Assembly (NCBI GenBank): GCA_964293155.1
Contig: CAXYYA010000046.1
Coordinates: 1 to 25,243 of the forward strand
Direction: 5' to 3'
Origin: JAQVEB01 sp028698105
Lineage (GTDB): Bacteria; Bacteroidota; Bacteroidia; Bacteroidales; Dysgonomonadaceae
Length of the DNA stretch: 25,243 nucleotides
Below are positions 15,196 to 23,017 of the stretch, one piece after another. How positions within the stretch are numbered: the stretch's first letter is position 1; each line of letters opens with the position of its first letter. Under the pieces are notes generated by a model. That model was given only the letters and a program-made list of their open reading frames with translations. It was not told the origin of the DNA and did no database searches. The translations under genes were made by a program, and so were the position numbers.

Positions 15196-16233
15196 TCACA
15201 GAGTTGAGGGCAGAGTTAAATCCACAAAAACCGGCAAGTGGTCACTGAACCCACCCATGTAGCGGGGCCCAAGGTTGGTGCGATATGGGCGTTTGATGCC
15301 GTAAATTTTATCTTTTTCAAGCAAGAAAGGTGCGTTGAAAACATGGGCTTTGTTATCTTTTATGTGAATGGAGTTCAATTTGTTCAACAGGTTTCCACTC
15401 ACGATAAACTGATCCAGTATTTCCCAGTTTCCCTGAAACACGTAAGTGCCGAAGCCGCGCTCTTTTATGCGATGGCGAAACAGGTTATACAACGTTTTAT
15501 CTTGCACGGAGCCGGTAATTTCATGTGCGTTCAATGTTTCGGCAAGGCTTTTATCGTTGGGATGATCGTTAAAATCGCCCATAATCACAATATTGGCCTG
15601 TTGCCGCAGGCAGAACAAGCTATCGGTTTTGCGGCGGAGCAGGGCGGCGGCATCCATTCGTGCCCGCTCGGTTACCATCTGTCCGCCGCTGCGCGAGGGA
15701 AAATGGCACACAAACACGTCGAGGGTATCACCCGAAAGTGTGCTGCCAACCGCGTGAAGTATGTTTCGTGTGGGTTTTGTGGGTTGAGTGAAAATGATCT
15801 CGTATTCGTTCTTTTCAAAGAGGTTAAACTGGTCGCGCTGGTAAAGCAGCGCCACGTCAATGCCGCGTTCATCGGGCGAGTTAGTCGTAATGTAGTCGTA
15901 TCGTTGCGCTCGCAGGGGTGAACGGCGTGTGAGGTCGAAGATCACGCTATCGTTCTCAATTTCGCACATACCCACCAACGCGGGCGACCGCATACCGCCA
16001 ACGGCGGTGATCACGCGCGTGATGTTTTTGAGCTTTTCCCAATATTTCCATGGCGACCATTGCATTTCTCCGTCGGGGAGGAAATCGTCGTCTAAGGTGA
16101 GGGAATCGTTTTGCGTGTCAAACAGGTTTTCCACATTATAGAACATAATACGAAAATCCTGCTGTGCTTTCAGGCTTAACGAAAGCAGAAACAAAAGAAG
16201 GGCTGAGGCTATTTTTAAACGGCTTGTGTTCAT
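15196..16233 (-). CDS. Secreted endonuclease/exonuclease/phosphatase family protein
   Basis: A 345-residue protein of the DNase I-like EEP superfamily. The start at 16233 gives a clear signal peptide cut after LKA (residue 23). A start at 16290 would add 19 residues before it. Catalytic positions are present: N33 and E35 in FYNVENLFDT, E91/E93 in CEIEN, H177 in CHFPSRSGG, D220 and N222 in GDFNDHP, and D331-H332 in GGFSDHLPVF. The core for metal-dependent phosphodiester or phosphomonoester hydrolysis therefore looks intact. Export points to the periplasm or surface. The substrate (DNA, RNA, lipid head group) cannot be told from sequence. Confidence 0.9.
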   Translation of the reverse strand: MNTSRLKIASALLLFLLSLSLKAQQDFRIMFYNVENLFDTQNDSLTLDDDFLPDGEMQWSPWKYWEKLKNITRVITAVGGMRSPALVGMCEIENDSVIFDLTRRSPLRAQRYDYITTNSPDERGIDVALLYQRDQFNLFEKNEYEIIFTQPTKPTRNILHAVGSTLSGDTLDVFVCHFPSRSGGQMVTERARMDAAALLRRKTDSLFCLRQQANIVIMGDFNDHPNDKSLAETLNAHEITGSVQDKTLYNLFRHRIKERGFGTYVFQGNWEILDQFIVSGNLLNKLNSIHIKDNKAHVFNAPFLLEKDKIYGIKRPYRTNLGPRYMGGFSDHLPVFVDLTLPSTL

Positions 16234-16303
16234 AAATGCGTGTGGCGATTTTTTTGCTTCGCAACGGATGTCCGTTCGGGTTGGCGTCACGCGGGGAACA
16301 GTT

Positions 16304-16355
16304 GAAAATAAAAACGAAGCATTTGCCGGATTCTCAACCGGTAAATGCTTCGTTT
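16304..16355 (-). terminator. Terminator of pepD
   Basis: An 18-bp stem with one mismatch is formed by 16312-16329 and 16338-16355 around an 8-nt loop. On the minus strand it is followed by TTTTTATTTT, which is the terminator polarity for pepD, ending 13 bases upstream. Confidence 0.85.
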
Positions 16356-16368
16356 ATTTCAATAGGTT

Positions 16369-17841
16369 TTACGCCTGTGCTTCCTGTGCAGGAACATCTT
16401 CCAGCAATTTCACCAGAAAATCCCACCATTTGGCAACCGAGGGGATGTTCACTTTTTCGTCGGGCGAATGCACGTCGGTCATCGTCGGGCCAATGGATAT
16501 CATATCCAGATGCGGATATTTTTCGAGGAACAGGCCGCATTCCAATCCGGCGTGAATGGCTTTCACTTTCGGGTTTTTGTTGAACAGACTTTTGTAATCT
16601 TTTTTGGCGAGTTTCAGGATATCCGAATCGGTATTGGGTTTCCAGCCCGGATAGCCGTCGTTGTGCGTCACTTTGGCGCCGGCCAGCTCAAACACGGCCG
16701 AAACCATATTCACGATATCATCCTTAGCCGATTCGGTGGAACTGCGTTGACTGGTTCCGATTTCGATGATGTTGTTATCGAGCATTTTAACCGATGCCAG
16801 ATTGGTAGATGTTTCCACCAATCCCGGTATATCCTGGCTCATGCCGATAACGCCGTGCGGACAAGCGTAAAGCCCGAGGATAAGGTTTTCGGTTGTTTTT
16901 TTGCCGATAATTTTCGCCGGCATTTCTGTTGATTCCAGCGCGATGGTGAGTCCCGGTTCCACCACACGGTACTCGTCTTGTACTTTGGCAAGGAACGTAT
17001 TCAGTTTTATGCGGATATCTTCTTTGTATTTGTCTTTCACGCCAACAATTGCATGCGCTTCGCGCGGAATAGCGTTGTGGAGGTTCCCGCCGCCAATTTT
17101 CGATAATACCATGCCGTATTTCTTGCGTGTAATGGAATACAGGAAGCGGTTCAGTATTTTATTGGCATTGCCGAAACCGCGGTCAATATCGCTGCCGGAA
17201 TGTCCGCCGCGCAGGCCTTTCACCTGTATGTCGAACCAAAAATATTTCTTGGGCGCATCTTTTGTTTTGTACTTAAACTGCGCTTTTGTGCCTTTTCCGC
17301 CGGCGCAGCCGATGTAAATCTCACCTTCTTCTTCCGTATCCAGATTCAATAAAATATTTCCTGTAAGGAAGCCGGGTTGAAGTGCGAAAGCGCCGGTAAG
17401 GCCGGTTTCTTCGTCCACTGTGAACAGCGCCTCAATTTTGCCGTGTTTAATGTCGGTTGATGCCAATACAGCCAACGATGCCGCAACGCCAATGCCGTTA
17501 TCGGCACCCAGGGTTGTTCCTTTGGCTTTCAGCCAGTCGCCGTCAATAACGGTTTCAATGGGGTCTTTGTCGAAATCGTGGGTTACGTCGCTGTTTTTCT
17601 CGCACACCATATCCACGTGTCCCTGCAGGATAACCGTTGGCACATTTTCCTTTCCTGCCGTGGCAGGTTTGGTAATGAGCACGTTGCCCGCTTTATCCTG
17701 TTTGGCTTCGAGGTTGTGCTGCTTGGCAAAATCGAGCAGGTAGGCGATAATTTTTTCTTCTTTTTTCGATGGCCTCGGAATTTGAGTAATGTCGTAAAAA
17801 TAATTCCAGATGGCTGATGGTTGCAGTTCTTTAATTGTCAT
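16369..17841 (-). CDS. pepD: Cytosolic non-specific dipeptidase (aminoacyl-histidine dipeptidase), M20 family
   Basis: A 490-residue di-zinc M20 peptidase that cleaves dipeptides, including carnosine-type Xaa-His. Metal and catalytic residues are in place: H75 and D77 in GHVDMV, D114 in GADNGIG, E144/E145 in DEETGLTG, D168 in NLDTEEEGE, and H458 in DVHSPDEKV. The lid/dimerisation domain lies in the middle (about 205-390, LRGGHSGSDI). Length is close to E. coli PepD. There is no signal peptide. It is a single-gene unit with its own terminator; I found no convincing -7 box in front of it. Confidence 0.95.
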   Translation of the reverse strand: MTIKELQPSAIWNYFYDITQIPRPSKKEEKIIAYLLDFAKQHNLEAKQDKAGNVLITKPATAGKENVPTVILQGHVDMVCEKNSDVTHDFDKDPIETVIDGDWLKAKGTTLGADNGIGVAASLAVLASTDIKHGKIEALFTVDEETGLTGAFALQPGFLTGNILLNLDTEEEGEIYIGCAGGKGTKAQFKYKTKDAPKKYFWFDIQVKGLRGGHSGSDIDRGFGNANKILNRFLYSITRKKYGMVLSKIGGGNLHNAIPREAHAIVGVKDKYKEDIRIKLNTFLAKVQDEYRVVEPGLTIALESTEMPAKIIGKKTTENLILGLYACPHGVIGMSQDIPGLVETSTNLASVKMLDNNIIEIGTSQRSSTESAKDDIVNMVSAVFELAGAKVTHNDGYPGWKPNTDSDILKLAKKDYKSLFNKNPKVKAIHAGLECGLFLEKYPHLDMISIGPTMTDVHSPDEKVNIPSVAKWWDFLVKLLEDVPAQEAQA

Positions 17842-17872
17842 AAAAGTTTATTTTAAAAGTATTGTTAATTGT

Positions 17873-18153
17873 TTAATCGGTTACATTTTCTTGATATTTT
17901 GTAAAACCAAACACTTCAATTCAATTTCCGGTTATGCGGAAAGTTATTGTATAGCCTTTAAAAATCATATCACGAATCTGTAAATCGTCAAAAAAAATTG
18001 ATTTTCTGTATTGATATGGGTTTCGTGATATTTTTTTTATTTCGTCCAACGCATTTTTCCTAAATTTTCGTGCCGCCGCAGGATTATGCGAGGCAATATA
18101 ATCCAATTGAGCAAGAAATCTGTTCCAAAACTGGTTTTAATCTCTATTTTCAT
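17873..18153 (-). pseudogene. Broken ParE/RelE-family toxin (frameshift plus in-frame stop)
   Basis: Reading from the ATG at 18151-18153 gives MKIEIK, then the wrong frame. Restoring one A in the A-run at about 18135-18140 gives NQFWNRFLAQLDYIASHNP and continues with AAARKF, RKSIFFDDLQIRD and IFKGYTITFRI, the ParE-family pattern. The frame then meets TGA at 17921-17923. Beyond it the same frame encodes IEVFGFTKYQEN, the expected ParE C-terminus, ending at TAA 17873-17875. Repaired length is about 93 residues, normal for ParE. Two independent lesions argue for a pseudogene, although assembly error has not been excluded. The start overlaps the antitoxin end by 17 bases. Confidence 0.82.
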
Positions 18154-18499
18154 ATTTTGCAATAACTGCATCTGTCGCCTTTTCCAACTCTTCCATAGTA
18201 TAAAATTCAGCTTCGCCCGATTTAATTCTTTCCAGCTCACGTTCCAGATAGCGTTTATTGGCTAAAAAAACCGGATCATCCGATGCGGGAATATTGCCTT
18301 CGGTTTTCGCGGAATCATTTTTCGACAAATAATCATATTCAGTAACAGTTTCTTCGATAAAGTTCTCACTATCTGAATCCTGATATTCCGTAGTTTTTTT
18401 ATCGAATAGAATATTTAGCTGATTTTCATCGAATTTATCAAAAAAATCCATGACTTCCTTATAGATATCGTCGCTGATTTTTAGTTGGATTGTTCGCAT
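18137..18499 (-). CDS. Probable antitoxin beside the broken ParE-like toxin
   Basis: A 120-residue acidic protein. The N-terminus RTIQLKISDDIYKEVMDFF resembles a short ribbon-helix-helix DNA-binding segment. The middle is rich in D, E, S and T, and a C-terminal helix (FLANKRYLERELERIKSGEAEFYTMEELEKA) has the form of the toxin-binding tails of ParD/RelB-type antitoxins. Its stop lies inside the toxin start, the usual translational coupling. It appears intact while its partner is decayed. The upstream region has a palindrome suitable for autoregulation. I recognise the arrangement but not an exact family. Confidence 0.7.
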   Translation of the reverse strand: MRTIQLKISDDIYKEVMDFFDKFDENQLNILFDKKTTEYQDSDSENFIEETVTEYDYLSKNDSAKTEGNIPASDDPVFLANKRYLERELERIKSGEAEFYTMEELEKATDAVIAKYENRD

Positions 18500-18513
18500 C
18501 TTTAAAATATTAC

Positions 18514-18538
18514 ATCGGTTTATGAACCGATAAAAATA
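18514..18538 (-). promoter_or_regulatory. Palindromic operator and -7-like box before the antitoxin
   Basis: ATCGGTT (18514-18520) and AACCGAT (18525-18531) form a perfect 7-bp inverted repeat with a TATG spacer. On the minus strand it abuts TATTTTTA (18531-18538), one base off TAnnTTTG. A palindrome touching the promoter 15 bases before the antitoxin start suits autorepression by the antitoxin. This is inference from layout. Confidence 0.45.
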
Positions 18539-18613
18539 CAGGAAAACTTCCTGACTACAAAAAAATTTACGTTCTTTAATACGAAAAGTTATGGTTTAAT
18601 TGGCTAATTAGAC

Positions 18614-18621
18614 TATCTTTG
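18614..18621 (+). promoter_or_regulatory. Candidate -7 box for the small membrane protein and ompH-like genes
   Basis: TATCTTTG fits TAnnTTTG exactly, 23 bases before the ATG at 18645. The -33 region has only TTTAATTGG-like sequence at poor spacing. Confidence 0.5.
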
Positions 18622-18644
18622 CGGCACAATTTTAAAAAAACAGG

Positions 18645-18869
18645 ATGTTAAAAACAATAATTATAGGTGCGGTTTTGCTTTTTATAGCCATTTTGCTGAT
18701 GGGTATCAACGTTTTCTTTACGAAAAAAAGAAAATTCCCCAATACGCATATCGGCGCCAGTAAAGCGATGCATACGCGGGGAATAAGCTGCGCCACATCG
18801 CAGGATACAAGCATGCGGAGCAAAATAAGCCCTGTTGAATTGGCATTGAAATCAGAAAACAATAAATAA
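18645..18869 (+). CDS. Small conserved single-pass membrane protein
   Basis: A 74-residue protein. Residues 4-25 form one hydrophobic helix, followed by KKRK (positive-inside, so the C-terminal part should be cytoplasmic). Then comes a striking segment FPNTHIG (31-37) with SKAMHTRGISCATSQD (39-54) and a single cysteine, C49. I recall similar HIG-SKAM-RGI-C-SQD small proteins from other Bacteroidales, but know no function. It has its own -7 box and ends 10 bases before an OmpH-like gene, so the two are likely co-transcribed. Confidence 0.75.
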   Translation: MLKTIIIGAVLLFIAILLMGINVFFTKKRKFPNTHIGASKAMHTRGISCATSQDTSMRSKISPVELALKSENNK

Positions 18870-18879
18870 ACAACGAAAC

Positions 18880-19512
18880 ATGAAGAATTCTACTTCTTAC
18901 ATCATTGGCGGCGTGCTTGCCGTTGCGCTTATTGTGTTATACATTTTATTTTTCACTTCCAGACACTCATCTTCCAACGGACAGCAGGCCGGCGTAAGCT
19001 TGTCGGACTCAACAGTTAATTTGCCGGTTGCGTACGTTGATGTGGATTCTCTTTTGACCAATTACAATTTCTCAAAAGATTTGAACGAAGCATTAATGAG
19101 AAAAGAAGAAAGTTCGAGGGCAACGTTGAATCAGAAACAAAATCAGTTAAACGCTGCGGCGCAGGAATTCCAACGTAAATTGCAAAACAACGCGTTTTTG
19201 AGTCAGGAAAGAGCCGAACAGGAGCAACAACGGATTTTGAAAATGCAACAGGAATACCAGCAGATGGCCGAAAGAATTTCGATGGAATTCCAGCAGGAAC
19301 AACTGAAACTGAACGCTCAATTGTATGACACCATTAAAGTGAGGTTGGAAGAATATAACGCAATAAAAAACTACGAAATAATCTACAGCAACACACGCGG
19401 CGATAACTTGCTGTACGCAAAAAAGAAATATGATATTACGCCAGATGTGATCGAATTTTTGAACAAAAAATACGGCCCGGCTACCGCTTCTGCAAACGAA
19501 GAAAAGAAATAA
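18880..19512 (+). CDS. OmpH/Skp-family periplasmic protein, membrane-anchored
   Basis: A 210-residue protein. An N-terminal membrane anchor or signal anchor (about 8-27) leads to a VAYVDVDSLLTNYNF segment (the OmpH/Skp entry strand), a long coiled coil (about 65-150) with very many Q, E and K residues, and a closing part with YEIIYSNTRGDNLLYAKKKYDIT, the OmpH family C-terminal pattern. Skp-type proteins hold unfolded outer-membrane proteins in the periplasm. The uncleaved-looking anchor differs from E. coli Skp but is common in Bacteroidota. It is followed by a strong terminator. Confidence 0.85.
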   Translation: MKNSTSYIIGGVLAVALIVLYILFFTSRHSSSNGQQAGVSLSDSTVNLPVAYVDVDSLLTNYNFSKDLNEALMRKEESSRATLNQKQNQLNAAAQEFQRKLQNNAFLSQERAEQEQQRILKMQQEYQQMAERISMEFQQEQLKLNAQLYDTIKVRLEEYNAIKNYEIIYSNTRGDNLLYAKKKYDITPDVIEFLNKKYGPATASANEEKK

Positions 19513-19536
19513 CAGCGACTTAACAACATATTTTGG

Positions 19537-19569
19537 ATAAGGTTCTTTGCAAAAAGAACCTTATTTTTT
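19537..19569 (+). terminator. Terminator after the OmpH-like gene
   Basis: A perfect 12-bp stem (ATAAGGTTCTTT 19537-19548 with AAAGAACCTTAT 19553-19564) is closed by a GCAA tetraloop and followed by TTTTT. It lies only 13 bases before the next gene start. Confidence 0.92.
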
Positions 19570-19581
19570 ATCTTCGTGCCC

Positions 19582-20775
19582 ATGAAAAATTGGGAAACAT
19601 ACCTCTCCAGACAACACGATGAATATCTGCGCCCCGCACTTGCGCCGGAGTTCGCAGCCGGCATGGTAGTAGTCATTCCCTGTTACGATGAAAAAGAGTT
19701 GCTAACCACGTTGGAAAACCTGCACGATTGTGAACATCCCGAAACGGATACCATAGTGTTGGTGGTCATTAATTCGAGCGTTCGCTCGCCCGAAGAGGCA
19801 GTTTTGCAAAACAGGGAAACCTATCAACAGGTGCAGAAATTTTCCCTGACTTTTTCCACCGGCAGGTTATTTTTTACTGCCGTAATCTTCGAAAACCTTC
19901 CCCGAAAACATGCAGGCGTAGGTCTTGCGCGCAAGATCGGTATGGATATGGCTGTTGACTATTTCCGGAAAACCAACAATCCCGAAGGGATACTTGTTTC
20001 GCTCGATGCCGATTGCACGGTATCGCCCAATTACCTGAAACGCATTTACGAGACGTTTGCGCTGTACCCGAAAATCGGGTGCACCATTCACAATTTCCAT
20101 CACCGGGCGGAAAACGACGATCCCGAAATTGAAAAAGCCGTCCGGCAATACGAAAATTACATCCGCTATGTTGAGGGCGCGCTTGAATTCATCGGATTTC
20201 CGTATTATTACCATACCATCGGATCGGCTTTCGCCGTTACTGCCGATGCTTACGTGCGTGTTGGCGGGATGGGAAGGCAACAGGGCGGCGAAGATTTTTA
20301 TTTTCTGCAGAAAATATTCGCGCAGGAAAAAGTCGCTGCGCTGGACGATGTGTTTGTCTATCCAATGGCGCGTTTTTCGGAGCGGGTTCCTTTCGGCACC
20401 GGCCCTGCGTTGCAGAAAATTATCGCCGAACCCGGCGGTGAAATGAACGTTTATTCCATGAATGCATTCATAGCGCTGAAAGCGTTTTTCGATATGAAAC
20501 ACCTGTTTTTTAAGCAGGATGAATCCGTTATCGGGAAACACCTGACGCAGCTGCACCCTTCGTTGCAGGTTTTCATTGCCGCGAACGATGTGGTGAAAGA
20601 CATCACGGATTGCAATAACAACAGCGCTACGCCGGAATCTTTCACAAAACGGTTTTTCCATCATTTCGATGCGTTCCGCATCATCAAATTTTTAAACTTT
20701 GCCCATCCGGCTTATTTTCAACCGCAACCGGTGAGCGTTTCGCTCCACAAATATCGGGAATATGTTGGAATTTAG
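19582..20775 (+). CDS. Family 2 glycosyltransferase
   Basis: A 397-residue GT-A fold transferase. VVVIPCYDEKELLTTL (29-44) is the nucleotide-sugar binding start. AGVGLARKIGMD lies at 111-122, the DxD metal site is D142-A-D144 in LDADCTVSPNYL, and an acceptor-site ED pair is at E237-D238 in GGEDFYF. There are no membrane helices, so it is a cytoplasmic enzyme. The ATG at 19582 was preferred to a GTG two codons earlier. No glycan cluster surrounds it, so the acceptor is unknown. The gene starts almost on top of the preceding terminator. Confidence 0.87.
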   Translation: MKNWETYLSRQHDEYLRPALAPEFAAGMVVVIPCYDEKELLTTLENLHDCEHPETDTIVLVVINSSVRSPEEAVLQNRETYQQVQKFSLTFSTGRLFFTAVIFENLPRKHAGVGLARKIGMDMAVDYFRKTNNPEGILVSLDADCTVSPNYLKRIYETFALYPKIGCTIHNFHHRAENDDPEIEKAVRQYENYIRYVEGALEFIGFPYYYHTIGSAFAVTADAYVRVGGMGRQQGGEDFYFLQKIFAQEKVAALDDVFVYPMARFSERVPFGTGPALQKIIAEPGGEMNVYSMNAFIALKAFFDMKHLFFKQDESVIGKHLTQLHPSLQVFIAANDVVKDITDCNNNSATPESFTKRFFHHFDAFRIIKFLNFAHPAYFQPQPVSVSLHKYREYVGI

Positions 20776-20795
20776 ACGACAAACCGCTATCTTTG
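20765..20795 (+). promoter_or_regulatory. Promoter of the marC-like gene
   Basis: TTGG (20765-20768), a 19-base spacer and TATCTTTG (20788-20795) match the Bacteroidota -33/-7 pattern well. The -33 element overlaps the end of the glycosyltransferase gene. Confidence 0.6.
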
Positions 20796-20827
20796 TACCC
20801 CCGATAAAAATAAGTTTTCCCTGAGAT

Positions 20828-21421
20828 ATGTTAGGACTGAATTTTGTGGAAATAATGAGCGCTTTTTTGGTTCTGTTTGCCATTATAGATGTAACAGGAT
20901 CGGTGCCTATTTTCCTGAATTTGAGAAGCCAGAATAAAACGATCAATCCAACCAAAGCTTCGGCGTACTCCTTTTTCACGCTAATTCTTTTTTTGTTCGT
21001 CGGCGAGTGGATACTTAAATTGTTTCAGGTTGATGTTTCGTCGTTCGCGGTGGCGGGAGCGTTGGTGATTCTCATCATCTCCATCGAAATGATCTTCGGC
21101 GTGGAAATCTTCAAGAACGATGGCCCCGGCGGCGGGAGTTCCACGCTGGTGCCTGTGGTCTTTCCGCTGATTGCCGGCCCCGGAACGTTTACTACGCTGC
21201 TTTCCATGCGGGCAGAGTATCACATTATCAATATTATTTTAGCTGTAGCCCTTAACATGGTGCTTGTTTTCGTGGTGCTCCGGTTTCTGGATGTGGTGAA
21301 ACGCATTATGGGTGCAAGCGGGGCATACATCATGCGCAAATTTTTCGGCGTTATCCTGATGGCCATATCCGTGCGCCTGCTCACATCGAATATGAGTGAA
21401 CTGATCGCTAAGTTTCAGTAG
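20828..21421 (+). CDS. MarC family (UPF0056) integral membrane protein
   Basis: A 197-residue inner-membrane protein with about six hydrophobic helices. The start motif AFLVLFAIIDVTGSVPIFLNL matches the MarC family pattern (F-x-x-x-D-P-x-G-x-x-P-I-F), with VT replacing the usual P before G. Further conserved segments are FAVAGALVILIISIEM, PLIAGPGTFTTLLS (usually P-AIPLIAGPG) and a C-terminal GVILMAISVRLL. Function is unresolved; the old link of MarC to antibiotic resistance has been withdrawn for E. coli. It has its own promoter. Confidence 0.9.
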   Translation: MLGLNFVEIMSAFLVLFAIIDVTGSVPIFLNLRSQNKTINPTKASAYSFFTLILFLFVGEWILKLFQVDVSSFAVAGALVILIISIEMIFGVEIFKNDGPGGGSSTLVPVVFPLIAGPGTFTTLLSMRAEYHIINIILAVALNMVLVFVVLRFLDVVKRIMGASGAYIMRKFFGVILMAISVRLLTSNMSELIAKFQ

Positions 21422-21498
21422 CCGTTTGTTTTATCGCATCAAATCGTTTTTTTACGAAACCCAATAATCGGGTGAGATTCTTTTTCCCGAAAAACGCC

Positions 21499-21527
21499 TT
21501 GAGTAACGCAAAAAATGATTATTTTTG
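21499..21527 (+). promoter_or_regulatory. Promoter of enolase
   Basis: TTGA (21499-21502), a 17-base spacer and TATTTTTG (21520-21527, exact TAnnTTTG) precede eno by about 90 bases, giving an untranslated leader of roughly 80 nt. Confidence 0.6.
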
Positions 21528-21615
21528 TAAACTAATGGACGGAAGATTTGTTTTATCTTATCATGCACTAAAAGAACATTATACGTTTATATACTAATTA
21601 TAAAAATCAAAAAAC

Positions 21616-22899
21616 ATGAGAATTGTAAGTATTTTAGGACGCGAGATCCTCGATTCGAGAGGAAACCCAACCGTTGAAGTTGAAGTGTTAACAGAATCGG
21701 GCGCTTTTGGACGCGCAGCCGTTCCCTCGGGAGCTTCCACCGGTGAAAACGAAGCGTTGGAACTTCGCGATGGCGATAAAAAAAGATACGGCGGTAAAGG
21801 CGTTACCAAAGCCGTTGCCAACATCAACGAGAAAATAGCTCCCAAGCTTTTAGGTATGAGCGTTTTGGATCAATTGAACGTTGATGCGAAATTGTTAGAG
21901 CTCGATGGTACGAAAACGAAATCAAATCTTGGTGCGAATGCACTTTTGGGTGTTTCGCTGGCCGTGGCAAAAGCCGGAGCCGATTACCTCGGATTGCCGC
22001 TCTATCGTTACATTGGCGGAACAAATTCGTACGTTTTGCCCGTTCCCATGATGAATATCATCAACGGCGGTTCGCACTCCGATGCTCCGATCGCTTTCCA
22101 GGAATTTATGATCCGTCCCGTGGGCGCAAAATCGTTTAAAGAAGGCTTGCGCATGGGCGCTGAAGTGTTCCACGCCTTGAAAAAAGTGCTCCACGATAAA
22201 GGACTGAGCACGGCGGTAGGCGATGAAGGAGGTTTTGCCCCCAACCTGGCCGGTGGAACCGAAGAAGCATTGGAATCCATTCTCACGGCAATAAAGAATG
22301 CCGGATACAAACCCGGAAAAGACGTAAACATTGCTTTGGATTGCGCCGCTTCGGAGTTTTACAGCAACGGCGTGTACGATTACTCTAAATTTGAAGGAAA
22401 AGACGGTAAAAAACGCAAAGCGAAAGAACAAGTTGAATATCTGGCCCAACTGATTGAAAAATATCCGATTGACTCCATTGAAGATGGTATGGACGAAGGC
22501 GATTGGGACGGATGGAAACTGCTTACCGATAAAATTGGCGACAAGTGTCAATTGGTTGGAGACGATTTGTTTGTAACCAACGTGGAATTCCTCGAAAAAG
22601 GCATCAAACAAGGATGTGCAAACTCCATTCTGATCAAAGTAAACCAAATCGGTACGCTTACCGAAACGTTGAACGCCATAGAAATGGCTCACCGAAACGG
22701 TTATACCAGCGTAACATCGCACCGTTCGGGTGAAACCGAAGACGCTACCATTGCCGATATTTCCGTGGCTACCAACGCCGGACAAATCAAAACCGGTTCA
22801 CTGAGCCGTTCCGATCGCATGGCGAAGTACAACCAACTGCTCCGCATCGAAGAAGAACTGGGCGACCGCGCGGTTTATGGTTACAAAAAATTGAAATAA
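21616..22899 (+). CDS. eno: Enolase (phosphopyruvate hydratase)
   Basis: A 427-residue glycolytic enzyme that interconverts 2-phosphoglycerate and phosphoenolpyruvate. It opens with ILGREILDSRGNPTVEVEV. The mobile loop PSGASTGENEALELRD (37-52), the catalytic GDEGGFAPNL region, metal ligands in IALDCAASEFY, SIEDGMDEGDWDGW and QLVGDDLFVTN, and the closing SHRSGETEDATIAD and GQIKTGSLSRSDR are all present. Length is normal. Codon use looks like a highly expressed gene. It is monocistronic with its own promoter and a terminator just downstream. Confidence 0.98.
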   Translation: MRIVSILGREILDSRGNPTVEVEVLTESGAFGRAAVPSGASTGENEALELRDGDKKRYGGKGVTKAVANINEKIAPKLLGMSVLDQLNVDAKLLELDGTKTKSNLGANALLGVSLAVAKAGADYLGLPLYRYIGGTNSYVLPVPMMNIINGGSHSDAPIAFQEFMIRPVGAKSFKEGLRMGAEVFHALKKVLHDKGLSTAVGDEGGFAPNLAGGTEEALESILTAIKNAGYKPGKDVNIALDCAASEFYSNGVYDYSKFEGKDGKKRKAKEQVEYLAQLIEKYPIDSIEDGMDEGDWDGWKLLTDKIGDKCQLVGDDLFVTNVEFLEKGIKQGCANSILIKVNQIGTLTETLNAIEMAHRNGYTSVTSHRSGETEDATIADISVATNAGQIKTGSLSRSDRMAKYNQLLRIEEELGDRAVYGYKKLK

Positions 22900-22928
22900 A
22901 CCGGTCAGAAAACCCGGTAATTATTTGA

Positions 22929-22956
22929 AAAGCCATCCGTAAGGGTGGTTTTTTTT
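22929..22956 (+). terminator. Terminator of enolase
   Basis: A 10-bp stem with two G.U pairs (22929-22938 with 22943-22952, core GCCATCC/GGGTGGT), loop GTAA, and a run of T residues through 22956. Confidence 0.85.
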
Positions 22957-22967
22957 GTTTTTATTGT

Positions 22968-22975
22968 TAATTTTG
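22968..22975 (+). promoter_or_regulatory. Candidate -7 box of the phosphotriesterase-family gene
   Basis: TAATTTTG fits TAnnTTTG, 42 bases before the ATG at 23018. The -33 position falls in the T tract of the enolase terminator, so that element is poorly defined. Confidence 0.45.
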
Positions 22976-23017
22976 TGCTGACGAGACGATTTACTCACCA
23001 CGAAAATCAACCTGCCA

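Noticed and set aside
18130..18153. Programmed -1 frameshift as an explanation for the ParE break
   Set aside because: The AAA codon would have to re-pair on TAA, which is not a good slippery site, and a second in-frame stop at 17921 would still truncate the product.
18037..18240. 67-codon minus-strand ORF at the toxin-antitoxin junction
   Set aside because: It starts inside the antitoxin in the wrong frame and becomes meaningless after the ATG at 18153; better explained by the frameshifted toxin.
21922..22785. Minus-strand ORF of 287 codons opposite enolase
   Set aside because: It mirrors the codon structure of enolase, which is certain; no independent motif.
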